A DNA stretch of 64,000 nt, taken from contig JAPKZB010000091.1 in the NCBI GenBank assembly GCA_026393985.1, forward strand, positions 62,001 through 126,000, read 5' to 3'. Below are positions 24,832-36,404 of the stretch, in pieces (positions within the stretch are counted from its first letter, which is position 1; every line of letters begins with the position of its first letter). A program made the position numbers and the translations under genes. The stretch comes from Acidobacteriota bacterium (lineage in GTDB: Bacteria > Acidobacteriota > Terriglobia > Bryobacterales > Bryobacteraceae). The notes below the pieces were generated by a model. The model searched no databases, was not told where the DNA came from, and was given only the letters and a program-made list of their open reading frames with translations.

Positions 24832-26721
24832 ATGTCCGCAAATCATGACCACCAGGCCAGCTTCCGCGGTCTGGCCCTGGGCGCGTTGGGCGTCGTTTTC
24901 GGCGACATCGGAACCAGCCCCCTCTATACCCTCAAAGAGTGCCTGCACGCTGCCGGGCACCACCGCGCCACGCAGGAAGACCTTTACGGCATCCTATCGC
25001 TGATCTTCTGGGCGCTGATGCTGGTGGTGACCATGAAGTATCTGACCTTCATCATGAAGGCCGAAAACAAAGGCGAGGGCGGCATCTTCGCACTGCTGGC
25101 GCTCGTGCCGGAGCAGATGCGGGGCGCCAAGCCGGGCCGGATTTCGGCCGTTGCGCTGTTCGCTGTGATCGGCGCCGCCCTGTTGTACGGTGACGGCATC
25201 ATCACGCCGGCGATCTCCGTGCTGGGCGCCGTCGAGGGTTTGGCAGTGGCCGATGCGCGCTTCAGCGGGGCGGTCGTGCCGATCAGTTGCGCCATCCTGA
25301 TAGGCCTTTTTGCGATTCAAAGCCAAGGAACGGCCACGGTGGGCAAACTGTTCGGCCCGATCATGATCGTCTGGTTCCTGACGCTGGGCAGCCTGGGCGC
25401 CTATCACATCAGCCACAATCCCGAGATTCTCGGCGCGGTACTGCCGCATCACGCGGTGAACTATTTCCTGCACCATGGTTTTTCCGGACTCCATATTCTG
25501 GCTTCGGTCGTCCTGGCGGTGACCGGTGGCGAGGCGCTCTACGCCGATATGGGCCACTTTGGCATTAAACCCATCCGCGCCGTCTGGCTCGGCTTCGTTA
25601 TGCCGGCGCTGCTGCTGGCTTACTTCGGCCAGGGGGCGCACGCCCTGCGGGAGCCCCGGTCGATGGACAATCCGTTTTTTGATATGGTGCCGGCCGGTTG
25701 GGCGACCTATGCGCTCGTGGTGCTTTCGAGCATGGCGGCGATTATCGCCTCGCAGGCGCTGATCTCCGGGGCGTTCTCGCTGACGCGGCAGGCGATGCAG
25801 TTGGGCTTCTTCCCGCGGGTACAGGTGCGTCACACGGCGCATCATACCGAAGGCCAGATCTACATTCCACAGGTGAACTATCTTCTGGCCATCGGTTGTC
25901 TGGCGCTCGTGATCAGTTTCGGCGCCTCGTCGCGGTTGGCGGCCGCCTACGGCATCGCGGTCACCGGGACGATGGTCATCACCTCGGTGATGTACTTCCT
26001 GGTGGTGCGCCATCGCTGGCATTGGCCGCTTGCGAAGGCCGCGGGCTTACTTGTTTTGTTCCTGCTGGTCGATCTGCCGTTTCTCGGCGCCAACCTGGGC
26101 AAGTTTCTCGACGGTGGCTGGGTGCCGGTGCTCATCGGCGCCGCGGTGCTGACGGTGATGGTGATCTGGAATCGGGGGCGGACATTGATTGCCCTCCGCT
26201 ACCGCCACCGCTTCCCAACTAAAGAGTCGGCCGAATCCCGCTACCGCGCGCGGTTGGCGGTGCGGGTGCCGGGCACGGCGGTCTTCATGGCCTCAAGCGC
26301 GGACATGCTGCCGCCGGTGCTGGTCCACCATGTCGAACGCAGCCGCGCGCTGCAGGAGACCGTCATCCTACTGACGATTCAGATTTCCGACGACCCTATC
26401 GTCGCCGCCGGGCAGCGGTACACGACCACGGCGCTCGACGATGGCTTTTACCGCGTGGTGGTTCGCTTCGGGTTCATGGAAGAGCCCAACGTGGTTCCCG
26501 TTCTCGAGGAGGCGGTTCGCAGCCTCAATATTCCTTTCGCCTACCCGGATGTCACCTACTATCTGGGCCGCGAAAACTTCGTCGCCTCGTCGAAAGGTCA
26601 CATGGGCCAGTTCGCCGAGTCGATCTTCATGATGCTGCAGAAGAACGCCGTGGCGGCGGACCGCTTCTTCGGTCTGCCGCACCGCCACGTGGTCGAGATC
26701 GGCACGCAGATGGACTTGTAA
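24832..26721 (+). CDS. kup: Low-affinity potassium transporter Kup
   Basis: A 629-residue potassium/proton symporter of the KUP/HAK/KT family. The N-terminal GDIGTSPLYTLKECL (about 24-38) is the family signature, twelve hydrophobic segments follow to about residue 450, and the remaining part is a cytoplasmic domain. MKYLTFIMKAENKGEGGIFALL and ILASVVLAVTGGEALYADMGH are strongly family-like. The 58-nt gap to the divergent beta-helix gene is too short for a c-di-AMP riboswitch of the kind sometimes found before kup genes. Confidence 0.95.
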   Translation: MSANHDHQASFRGLALGALGVVFGDIGTSPLYTLKECLHAAGHHRATQEDLYGILSLIFWALMLVVTMKYLTFIMKAENKGEGGIFALLALVPEQMRGAKPGRISAVALFAVIGAALLYGDGIITPAISVLGAVEGLAVADARFSGAVVPISCAILIGLFAIQSQGTATVGKLFGPIMIVWFLTLGSLGAYHISHNPEILGAVLPHHAVNYFLHHGFSGLHILASVVLAVTGGEALYADMGHFGIKPIRAVWLGFVMPALLLAYFGQGAHALREPRSMDNPFFDMVPAGWATYALVVLSSMAAIIASQALISGAFSLTRQAMQLGFFPRVQVRHTAHHTEGQIYIPQVNYLLAIGCLALVISFGASSRLAAAYGIAVTGTMVITSVMYFLVVRHRWHWPLAKAAGLLVLFLLVDLPFLGANLGKFLDGGWVPVLIGAAVLTVMVIWNRGRTLIALRYRHRFPTKESAESRYRARLAVRVPGTAVFMASSADMLPPVLVHHVERSRALQETVILLTIQISDDPIVAAGQRYTTTALDDGFYRVVVRFGFMEEPNVVPVLEEAVRSLNIPFAYPDVTYYLGRENFVASSKGHMGQFAESIFMMLQKNAVAADRFFGLPHRHVVEIGTQMDL

Positions 26722-26730
26722 ACCAGCCGG

Positions 26731-27757
26731 CTACTTGATGGGCGTGCCCGGCCGGATCTCGTCCGAAGCCCGGCGCAGCACGCGGTCGCCCGCGGCGAGT
26801 GCGCCAAACACTTCCACCAGTTCCCCGGCCGCCGCGCCCTTCACCACCGGCACGTGTTCGGCGCGGCCCTGATTGTTCCGGATGACGAACACCTTCTCCG
26901 TGTTCACCGCCACCGCCGTGGGCGGCACGAGAATCGAAGGCTGCGCCCGGCGCGCCGGCCACGTAGCTTCGGCGTACATGCCGGGGCTGAGCTTGCCGGA
27001 AGCGTTGGCCACCTCAAGCTCCACGGGCATCGTCCGCGTCTTCGGGTCTACCGACCGCGCGATGCGCGTGATCACACCGCTGCCTGTCAGGCCCCCCGCG
27101 ATCGCGAACGGCACACTGGCGCCCGCAATCATCGTCGCCACTTCGGACTCCGGCACGGCCACCACCACCCGCAGCCGGTTCACCTGTTCAATGCGCAGCA
27201 GCGGCCCGTTGGCGAGCGCCCCCGGGTGCACGTGGCGGGCGGTGATGACCCCGTCAAACGGCGCGGTCACCTTGAGATAGCCGATGAGTTCGCCGATGGC
27301 TGCCGCCGAGGCGCGTGTCGCCCGCGCCTGGCTCTGGATGCTCGCAATCTGCGACCGCAGTGCATCGGCCGCCTTCTGCGCCTGAATCACTTCGATCCCG
27401 GCCACCGCCCCGGCCGTTACCGCCGCCTGCCGCAGGCGTTCGAGCACGGCCTCCTGGCTCGCGAGCCGGGCTTCGGCCTCGGCTCGCTGGCTCTCGACAG
27501 CCACGGCCTTGGCTTCGACTTCGGCCAACTGCGCCTTCAGCTCCGGCGCGGACAGTTCGATCAGCAACTGCCCCTTGCGGACGACGCTGCCGCGGTCCAC
27601 CTCGACCTTCTCGACAAAACCCTGCACGCGGGCGTGGAGATCAACGGCCTGATACGGCAGGATCTCGGCCGGCAGGCGGAGCTTGCGGTCGAGCGGCTGC
27701 ACGACCACCGGAACAGTCTCCTGGGCAGACAGGCCGAGGGCGCAGAGTAGAGCGAGG

Positions 27758-27774
<17 letters not shown>
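26731..27774 (-). CDS. RND efflux periplasmic adaptor (membrane fusion protein)
   Basis: A 347-residue HlyD/AcrA-type adaptor. ATG 27774 is chosen since it gives signal peptide MKRTLSLALLCALGLSA; an upstream GTG at 27792 would add six residues. The biotinyl-lipoyl halves are LHARVQGFVEKVEVDRGSVV and VTAPFDGVITARHVHPGAL, separated by an alpha-helical hairpin (about 75-145). It overlaps the pump gene by 17 nt and is the last gene of the tolC-pump-adaptor group. The order adaptor-last is the reverse of the common mexAB-oprM order. Confidence 0.9.
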
Positions 27775-30829
<3,055 letters not shown>

Positions 30830-30833
30830 GGCT

Positions 30834-32171
30834 TTACGGCACCTTGCTCAAAAACGAGTTGAGGTCCCCTTGCGTGGCGGCCAGGGCGAGTTCGGCGCGC
30901 CAGACGTTGAGCAGGGCCAGCGCGTGGTCGATTTCGGCCTGCGTCAACAGACGCTGCGTGTCGGTCACTTCGTTCAGGTTGGCGAGGCCGGCGCGGTAGC
31001 GGGCCGTGGTCTGTTCGAGGGTCTGGCCGAGCAGGGCGACCTGCCGGGGCGTGATGGTGGCGAGGTTGCGCGCCGTGGCGACAACGATGCGGGCGCGGTC
31101 GAGGGCGGCGGTCAGTTCCCGTTCGAGCAGCGACTGGCGGGAGGATTCGCGCGAGATGCGCTGCTGCTCCACCTGCCGGCGGGCGCGCAGGGTTTTGTAC
31201 TCGAGCAGGGGGAAGGTGACCGTTGCGCCGATGGCCCAGTTGCCCGTGTTGGGCGCCAGACCCGCAGCCCCGCCCGGAAACGGGCCGTTGAGATTGGTGC
31301 CCGCGCCGCGGCCGAAAACGTTGGCCTGCGTGTTCAGACGCGGGTACCAGCTTTTGTCGAGCACTGTCTGCCGGGACTTGATCTCGTCGATGGCCGCCTG
31401 CTGTTCGCGGATGACGGGATGCGTGGCGGCGAGGCCGGCGGGCGGCGCGGCGGGAGGCAGGGCGCGGAACGAGTTGACGGGCGTTCCCGGGCCGGCGAAC
31501 TGCGCGAGCGTGGCGTGGGCGGTGGCGACCGCTTGTTCGGCACGGACCACCTGGGCTTGGGCGAGCAGCACTTCGGATTGGATGCGGGAGAGGTCGGCGC
31601 CCGGCCGCAGGTCGGCGTGGACGAGCGCCTCGGTCAGGCGCACGAGCTCCTGCGACCGCGTGACGGCGGCCCGGGCCGAGAGCACGGTCTGTTCGGCGGC
31701 CAGCGCCGTGAGATAGGCATCGGCCGTGGCGGTGGCGACTTCGAGTTCGGTGCGCGCCACGGCGGCCTCGGCGCGGGTCTTGCCGGCGGCGGCGGCGGCC
31801 ACTTCGGCTTCGCGGCGGCCGAAGTCAAACGGCTCCCAGTTGATCATCAGGCCGACGGCGGTGCCCCAGACGTTGGTGAATTGAGCACCGGTGGGCAGCA
31901 GCGGACCCGAGATCGGCGAAACCACCGTCTGCGGCAGCAGCAGGCCGAAGACGTTATTGGCCGTGGCCCGGTTGACCTGGCCGAGCATTTCGGCCCGCGG
32001 CAGATAGGCCAGGCGCGCGAGATTCACCCCGGCGGCGGCTTCAGCAACCTGGTCGAGAGAAACCTGCACGGAAGGGTACTTGGCCGTCGCCTGCTTGACG
32101 GCATCGGGCAGGCGAAGCTCCTGCGCGATGGCGCAGCAGGACAGGACGAGAAACACAGAAATACGGCGCAA
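30834..32171 (-). CDS. TolC-family outer-membrane efflux channel
   Basis: A 445-residue outer-membrane factor with signal peptide MRRISVFLVLSCCAIAQ and two outer-membrane-efflux repeats, each rich in long amphipathic helices (VARTELEVATATADAYLTAL, ERELTAALDRARIVVATA). The start codon is TTG and follows the lpxA stop directly with no spacing, implying translational coupling. It would complete the tripartite pump with the adaptor and RND protein encoded next. Confidence 0.9.
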   Translation of the reverse strand: MRRISVFLVLSCCAIAQELRLPDAVKQATAKYPSVQVSLDQVAEAAAGVNLARLAYLPRAEMLGQVNRATANNVFGLLLPQTVVSPISGPLLPTGAQFTNVWGTAVGLMINWEPFDFGRREAEVAAAAAGKTRAEAAVARTELEVATATADAYLTALAAEQTVLSARAAVTRSQELVRLTEALVHADLRPGADLSRIQSEVLLAQAQVVRAEQAVATAHATLAQFAGPGTPVNSFRALPPAAPPAGLAATHPVIREQQAAIDEIKSRQTVLDKSWYPRLNTQANVFGRGAGTNLNGPFPGGAAGLAPNTGNWAIGATVTFPLLEYKTLRARRQVEQQRISRESSRQSLLERELTAALDRARIVVATARNLATITPRQVALLGQTLEQTTARYRAGLANLNEVTDTQRLLTQAEIDHALALLNVWRAELALAATQGDLNSFLSKVP

Positions 32172-32984
32172 CTAGGTCAATGTATCACCCGGACGGCCTT
32201 CCCTTGCGATGCCGCGCTTGGAGGAGCGAATGAAGTCGACCAGATGTTGGGTATGCTCGCCGGGCAGCTCGGCCTCGATGCGGGCGAGGGCATCGGCGAG
32301 CTTGAGGCCGGAGCGGTAGAGGAGACGGTAGGCCTGCTTGAGTGGGGCAATGTCGGCCACGGTGAAGCCGGCGCGGCGCAGGCCGACGAGGTTCAGGCCG
32401 CGGGGCGCGATGTTGAACTCGGAGTAGAGAAAGTAGGGTGGAGCGTCGAGATTGACGCGGATGTTGCCGCCGATCATGGCGAGGCGGCCGATCTTTGAGT
32501 ATTGGTGGATGCCCACGCCACCCGAGATGAAGGCGCGATCTTCGACGGTGACGTAGCCGGCGATGAGGGCGCAGCTGGCGATGGTGCAATGGGAGCCGAT
32601 GGTGGCGTTGTGGGCGATGTGGCCGGAGGTCATCACGTAGTTGTGATCGCCGATGGTAGTGGTGGATTCGGGCTTGGTGCCGCGGGAGATGGTGTAGTGT
32701 TCGCGGATCTGGTTGTGATGGCCGATGGTGAGGTAGGAGCGCTCGCCGGTGAAGGCCCGGTCGAGCGGGTCGGTGCCGAGGACGGTGTGGGCGGAGATTT
32801 CGTTGTGGTCGCCGAGCGTAGTCCAGCGTTTGATGAAGACGTAGGGTTCAATCCGGCAGTGGGCGCCGATGCGGACATCGGACTCGATCAGACAGAAATC
32901 GCCGATGACGGTCTGGGGCCCGATGTGGGCGTCGGGGTGGACGCGCGCGGTGGGGGCGATGCGCGCGGAAGGATCGATGGCCAT
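32172..32984 (-). CDS. lpxA: Acyl-ACP--UDP-N-acetylglucosamine O-acyltransferase
   Basis: Catalyses the first step of lipid A synthesis, 3-O-acylation of UDP-GlcNAc. The 270-residue protein has the left-handed beta-helix hexapeptide repeats (IAPTARVHPDAHIGPQTVIG and following) up to about residue 190, the catalytic histidine in GHIAHNATIG, and the C-terminal helical domain (GLRRAGFTVADIAPLKQAYR). It is divergent from lpxD with only 25 nt between start codons, and it is followed without a gap by the efflux genes. Confidence 0.93.
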   Translation of the reverse strand: MAIDPSARIAPTARVHPDAHIGPQTVIGDFCLIESDVRIGAHCRIEPYVFIKRWTTLGDHNEISAHTVLGTDPLDRAFTGERSYLTIGHHNQIREHYTISRGTKPESTTTIGDHNYVMTSGHIAHNATIGSHCTIASCALIAGYVTVEDRAFISGGVGIHQYSKIGRLAMIGGNIRVNLDAPPYFLYSEFNIAPRGLNLVGLRRAGFTVADIAPLKQAYRLLYRSGLKLADALARIEAELPGEHTQHLVDFIRSSKRGIAREGRPGDTLT

Positions 32985-32985
32985 T

Positions 32986-33004
32986 GAACGCTATCATAGC
33001 GTTC
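32986..33004. promoter_or_regulatory. Perfect palindrome between divergent lpxA and lpxD
   Basis: GAACGCTA at 32986-32993 and TAGCGTTC at 32997-33004 are exact reverse complements separated by TCA. The 19-nt palindrome fills almost the whole 25-nt space between the two divergent start codons (32984 and 33010). It could be an operator shared by the two lipid A genes or a structure in the 5' end of both transcripts. With so little space, each promoter must lie inside the opposite gene or the mRNAs must be nearly leaderless. Confidence 0.5.
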
Positions 33005-33009
33005 GAGCT

Positions 33010-34029
33010 ATGAAAGTACGGGAAATTGCGGCGATGCTGGGGGCCGAGTGGTCCGGCGACGGGGAGTGCGAGATTACGGGCGCGGCGCCGATTGAAGAGG
33101 CCGGGCCGGCGGAGCTGAGTTTCGTCGGCAACGCCAAGGGCGCCAAGGCGGCCGAAACGACGGCGGCCGGCTGCCTGCTGGTCGCCCCCGGCAGCGAACT
33201 CGGCCGGACGCGGATCTACGTGCCGCAGCCGCGGGGTGCGTTTGCCCGCTGTCTGATGGCGCTCTACCCGCGGCGGCGGGCGGCGGCGGGGGTGCATCCG
33301 TCGGCGGTGCTCGGCGAAGGCGTCGAACTCGGCCCGGGCGTCAGCGTCGGGCCGCAGACGACGATCGGCGCGGGGACGAAGATCGGCGCGGGTAGCGAGA
33401 TCGGGGCCGGGTGCGCCATCGGCGCCGGGGTGACCCTGGGCGACCAGGCGCTGCTGCACGCCCGGGTCACGATCTACGATGGCGTCACCATTGGCGCCCG
33501 GGCCGTGCTGCACGCCGGCTGCGTCATCGGCGCGGATGGGTTTGGCTTCGTTTTGCACGAGGGCCGCTACCAGAAGTTCCCGCAGGTGGGCCGCGTCGAG
33601 ATTGGTGATGACTTTGAACTCGGCGCCAACGCCTGCATCGACCGCGCGGCGCTGGGGGTGACGCGTATCGGCCACGGCGTCAAACTCGACAACATGGTTC
33701 ACATCGCGCACAATTGCCAGATCGGGAACCATGTGGTGATTGCCGCGCAAACGGGACTGTCGGGCGGCGTCGTGGTGGAGGATTACGCGATCATTGGCGG
33801 GCAGGTGGGCATTGGGGATAAGGCGCGGATTGAGTCCAAAGCGGTGCTGGGAAGCGGCTGCGGCGTGCTGACGTCGAAGATTGTGCACGGCAACCAGGTG
33901 GTTTGGGGCACGCCGGCGCGGCCGCTGAAAGAGTATCTGGCGCAGTTGGCCAATGTGGCGAGGCTGGGCGATTTGAAGGCAGAGGTGAAAGAGCTGCGCG
34001 TCCGTGTGGAGGAGCTATGCAAAAAGTAG
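33010..34029 (+). CDS. lpxD: UDP-3-O-(3-hydroxyacyl)glucosamine N-acyltransferase
   Basis: Adds the N-linked acyl chain in lipid A synthesis. The 339-residue protein has the N-terminal uridine-binding domain (KVREIAAMLGAEWSGDGECE, then GPAELSFVGN), hexapeptide repeats from about residue 97 to 280, the catalytic histidine region MVHIAHNCQIG, and a C-terminal helix. ATG 33010 is chosen because it gives the family N-terminus; the frame is open into lpxA. It overlaps the next gene by 13 nt. Confidence 0.93.
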   Translation: MKVREIAAMLGAEWSGDGECEITGAAPIEEAGPAELSFVGNAKGAKAAETTAAGCLLVAPGSELGRTRIYVPQPRGAFARCLMALYPRRRAAAGVHPSAVLGEGVELGPGVSVGPQTTIGAGTKIGAGSEIGAGCAIGAGVTLGDQALLHARVTIYDGVTIGARAVLHAGCVIGADGFGFVLHEGRYQKFPQVGRVEIGDDFELGANACIDRAALGVTRIGHGVKLDNMVHIAHNCQIGNHVVIAAQTGLSGGVVVEDYAIIGGQVGIGDKARIESKAVLGSGCGVLTSKIVHGNQVVWGTPARPLKEYLAQLANVARLGDLKAEVKELRVRVEELCKK

Positions 34030-35678
34030 TGGCTTTGGCCATCGCCCTGGCGGCGGGACTGGCGGCGCAGGAGTTCGACCTGGTCGTCTATGGTGCGACG
34101 GCAGGCGGGGTGATGACCGCCGTCTCCGGCGCCCGGCATGGATTGAAGACCGTGCTGCTTGAACCCGGCCGGCACGTGGGCGGCATGGTGACCGGGGGCC
34201 TGTCCGGAACCGATATGGGCAAGGGCGAGGTCATCGGTGGCATGGCGCTGGAGTTCTACTGGCGCATGGGCCGGCACTATGAGATGGACCGCCATCTGCA
34301 ACAGGTGGCTTGGATGCCCGAACCTGGGGCCGCCGAAAAGGTGATGCGGCAGATGCTGGCCGACGCCGGGGTGACCGTGCTCTACGGGCACCGCCTGCGC
34401 GAGAAAACGGGTGTCCGCAAGCAGGGCGACCGCGTGGCCGAAGTGACGATGGAGAACGGCGCCCGCTTCCGGGCCAGGGTTTTCGCCGATTGCAGCTACG
34501 AAGGCGACCTGATGGCGCAGGCCGGCGTCTCCTACACCTACGGCCGCGAGGGTCAGAAGGATTACGGCGAGTCGCTGGCCGGCGTGCTGGCCCACACCCG
34601 CAACCACAACTTCGCCGTCGACATCCCTGCCCGTGATGCGAACGGAAAACTGCTGCCAGAAATTTCGGCCGAACCGCGCGGCGAACCCGGCAGCGGCGAC
34701 AAGCGCATTCAGGCCTACAACTTCCGCGTCATCGCCACCAAGGTCCCCGCCAACCGGCTGCCCTGGCCCAAGCCGGCCAACTACGACCCGGCCCGCTACG
34801 AACTGCTCGCCCGTTACCTGACCGCGATGACCGGCTACATGGGCCGGGCGCTGACCATGAACGAGGTGGGTTTGATTCGCATTATTCCCAACGGCAAGGC
34901 CGACTTCAACAACCGCGGCGGCTTTTCGACCGACTACATCGGCCGCAACTACACCTATCCCGAAGGCAGCTACGCTGAACGGGCGCGCCTCTGGCAGGAG
35001 CACATCGACTACCAGCAGGGCTTCTACTACTTCCTCGCCAACGACCCGCGCGTGCCGCCGGCCCTGCAGGCCGAGGCCCGCGAGTGGGGCCTGGCCAAAG
35101 ACGAGTTCGCCGATACTGGCCACTGGCCGCACCAGCTCTACGTGCGTGAGGCCCGGCGGATGGTGGGCGGCTTTGTCGCCGCGCAGAAAGACCTGCAGAC
35201 CGAGCGCACCAAGCCGGACGTGATCGGCATGGGCAGCTACAACTCGGACTCGCACAACGTCCAGCGCCATGTCTCGTCCGAAGGGTTTGTCGTCAACGAA
35301 GGCAACGTCGAGGTGCCCGTGCAGCCCTACCAGATTCCTTACCGCGTCCTGTTGCCGAAGGCATCCGAGGCCGTTAACCTGCTGGTGCCCGTCTGCTTCT
35401 CGGCGAGCCACGTGGCTTATTCGAGCCTGCGCATGGAGCCGCAGTACATGATTCTGGGTCACGCGGCCGGCGTGGCGGCGGCGCTGGCCGTCGAGAAGGG
35501 CGTAAGCGTACAGGCCGTGCCAGTGGCCGACCTGCAGAAGACGCTGCTCGACGAAGGCGGCATCTTCGAGCAGGGCATCGAGATTCAACTGAAGGCCTTG
35601 GCGAGAATCCGGGCCCGATTCCAACCGTCGGCCCCGCCGGGCAAGGCGCCCTGGGCGCGGCCGGAGCGGCCGCGCTAA
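34017..35678 (+). CDS. Secreted FAD-dependent oxidoreductase (FAD_oxidored family)
   Basis: A 553-residue protein with signal peptide MQKVVALAIALAAGLAAQ followed by the nucleotide-binding fold FDLVVYGATAGGVMTAVSG and LLEPGRHVGGMVTGGLS. This matches the FAD-dependent family often mislabelled as xanthan lyase, common in Acidobacteria, Planctomycetes and Bacteroidetes, whose substrate is not established. HVAYSSLRMEPQYMILGHAAG near residue 465 is a conserved C-terminal block. ATG 34017 lies within the end of lpxD; the longer frame upstream lacks a leader. Confidence 0.85.
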   Translation: MQKVVALAIALAAGLAAQEFDLVVYGATAGGVMTAVSGARHGLKTVLLEPGRHVGGMVTGGLSGTDMGKGEVIGGMALEFYWRMGRHYEMDRHLQQVAWMPEPGAAEKVMRQMLADAGVTVLYGHRLREKTGVRKQGDRVAEVTMENGARFRARVFADCSYEGDLMAQAGVSYTYGREGQKDYGESLAGVLAHTRNHNFAVDIPARDANGKLLPEISAEPRGEPGSGDKRIQAYNFRVIATKVPANRLPWPKPANYDPARYELLARYLTAMTGYMGRALTMNEVGLIRIIPNGKADFNNRGGFSTDYIGRNYTYPEGSYAERARLWQEHIDYQQGFYYFLANDPRVPPALQAEAREWGLAKDEFADTGHWPHQLYVREARRMVGGFVAAQKDLQTERTKPDVIGMGSYNSDSHNVQRHVSSEGFVVNEGNVEVPVQPYQIPYRVLLPKASEAVNLLVPVCFSASHVAYSSLRMEPQYMILGHAAGVAAALAVEKGVSVQAVPVADLQKTLLDEGGIFEQGIEIQLKALARIRARFQPSAPPGKAPWARPERPR

Positions 35679-36340
35679 AGCGGTAGTTCGATACGCAGCG
35701 CCAGGCGGTGCCCGGGTTCGGTGAGCAGCCGGCAGTCGCCGCCGTGCGCTTCGGCAATGCGGCGGACGCTGGCGAGGCCCAGCCCGGCCACCGCCGTGGG
35801 ATGGTCTTCAAACGGCGTGAATAGATCGTCGGGCGAGAGCAGATCGAGCTGCGGCGCCGTGGTGGCAAAGCTCAGCACGGCGCGGGCGTTTTGGACGCGC
35901 GTAGTCACCTCGACGGGATGCGCCCGCCGGCTGGCGCGGAGGCAGAACCGCAGGGCTGCTCCGAGCAGGTGCTGCATCTGGATCAGGTCGAAGTTGAGGA
36001 GCGGGAAAGGATCAGCCAGATCGAATGCCAGCAGGTTCTGATCGAGCGTGGCCAGCCGGCCTGCGCTCTCGGCGAGCGCCTCGTGCAGGTCGCGGCGCTC
36101 GGGGCGGGCGGGCGCGGCCTGTAGATAGTGGACGGCGTCGGAGAGAATAGATCCCGACTGGTCAATCAACTGCCGCAGTTTCTCGATCTGGGCGCGCGTA
36201 CGGGCATCGTCGACCACCGTCAGTTGCAGGTAGTAGACGATCGCCTCCATGGCGCTTAGCGGCTGACGAAGTTCGTGCGCCAACTGGCCCACGATCTCGG
36301 CCGCGTTCTCGGTGGGGAGGTCGGGTCGGGTAAGCAACAA
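35675..36340 (-). CDS. Small soluble histidine-kinase-like protein
   Basis: A 221-residue protein consisting only of a dimerisation/phosphoacceptor helix (QLAHELRQPLSAMEAI, His22) and an ATPase-like domain ending AGLGLASVRRIAEAHGG. There is no sensor, membrane segment or PAS domain. The N-box equivalent, QMQHLLGAALRFCLRAS, lacks the usual conserved asparagine, so catalytic competence is doubtful. It has no adjacent response regulator. Its stop overlaps the opposing FAD oxidoreductase gene by 4 nt. Confidence 0.75.
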   Translation of the reverse strand: MLLTRPDLPTENAAEIVGQLAHELRQPLSAMEAIVYYLQLTVVDDARTRAQIEKLRQLIDQSGSILSDAVHYLQAAPARPERRDLHEALAESAGRLATLDQNLLAFDLADPFPLLNFDLIQMQHLLGAALRFCLRASRRAHPVEVTTRVQNARAVLSFATTAPQLDLLSPDDLFTPFEDHPTAVAGLGLASVRRIAEAHGGDCRLLTEPGHRLALRIELPL

Positions 36341-36404
36341 CAGGTAAGTGTAGCGCGGCTCCGGCCGACATTCCGCAGTCGAAATGTTCTTGCCAGAGGC
36401 CGCC

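Noticed and set aside
22737-24848. Open frame of 703 codons on the plus strand
   Set aside because: It is antisense to the beta-helix protein gene, low-complexity (Val, Gly, Asp, Ala), and has no family motif.
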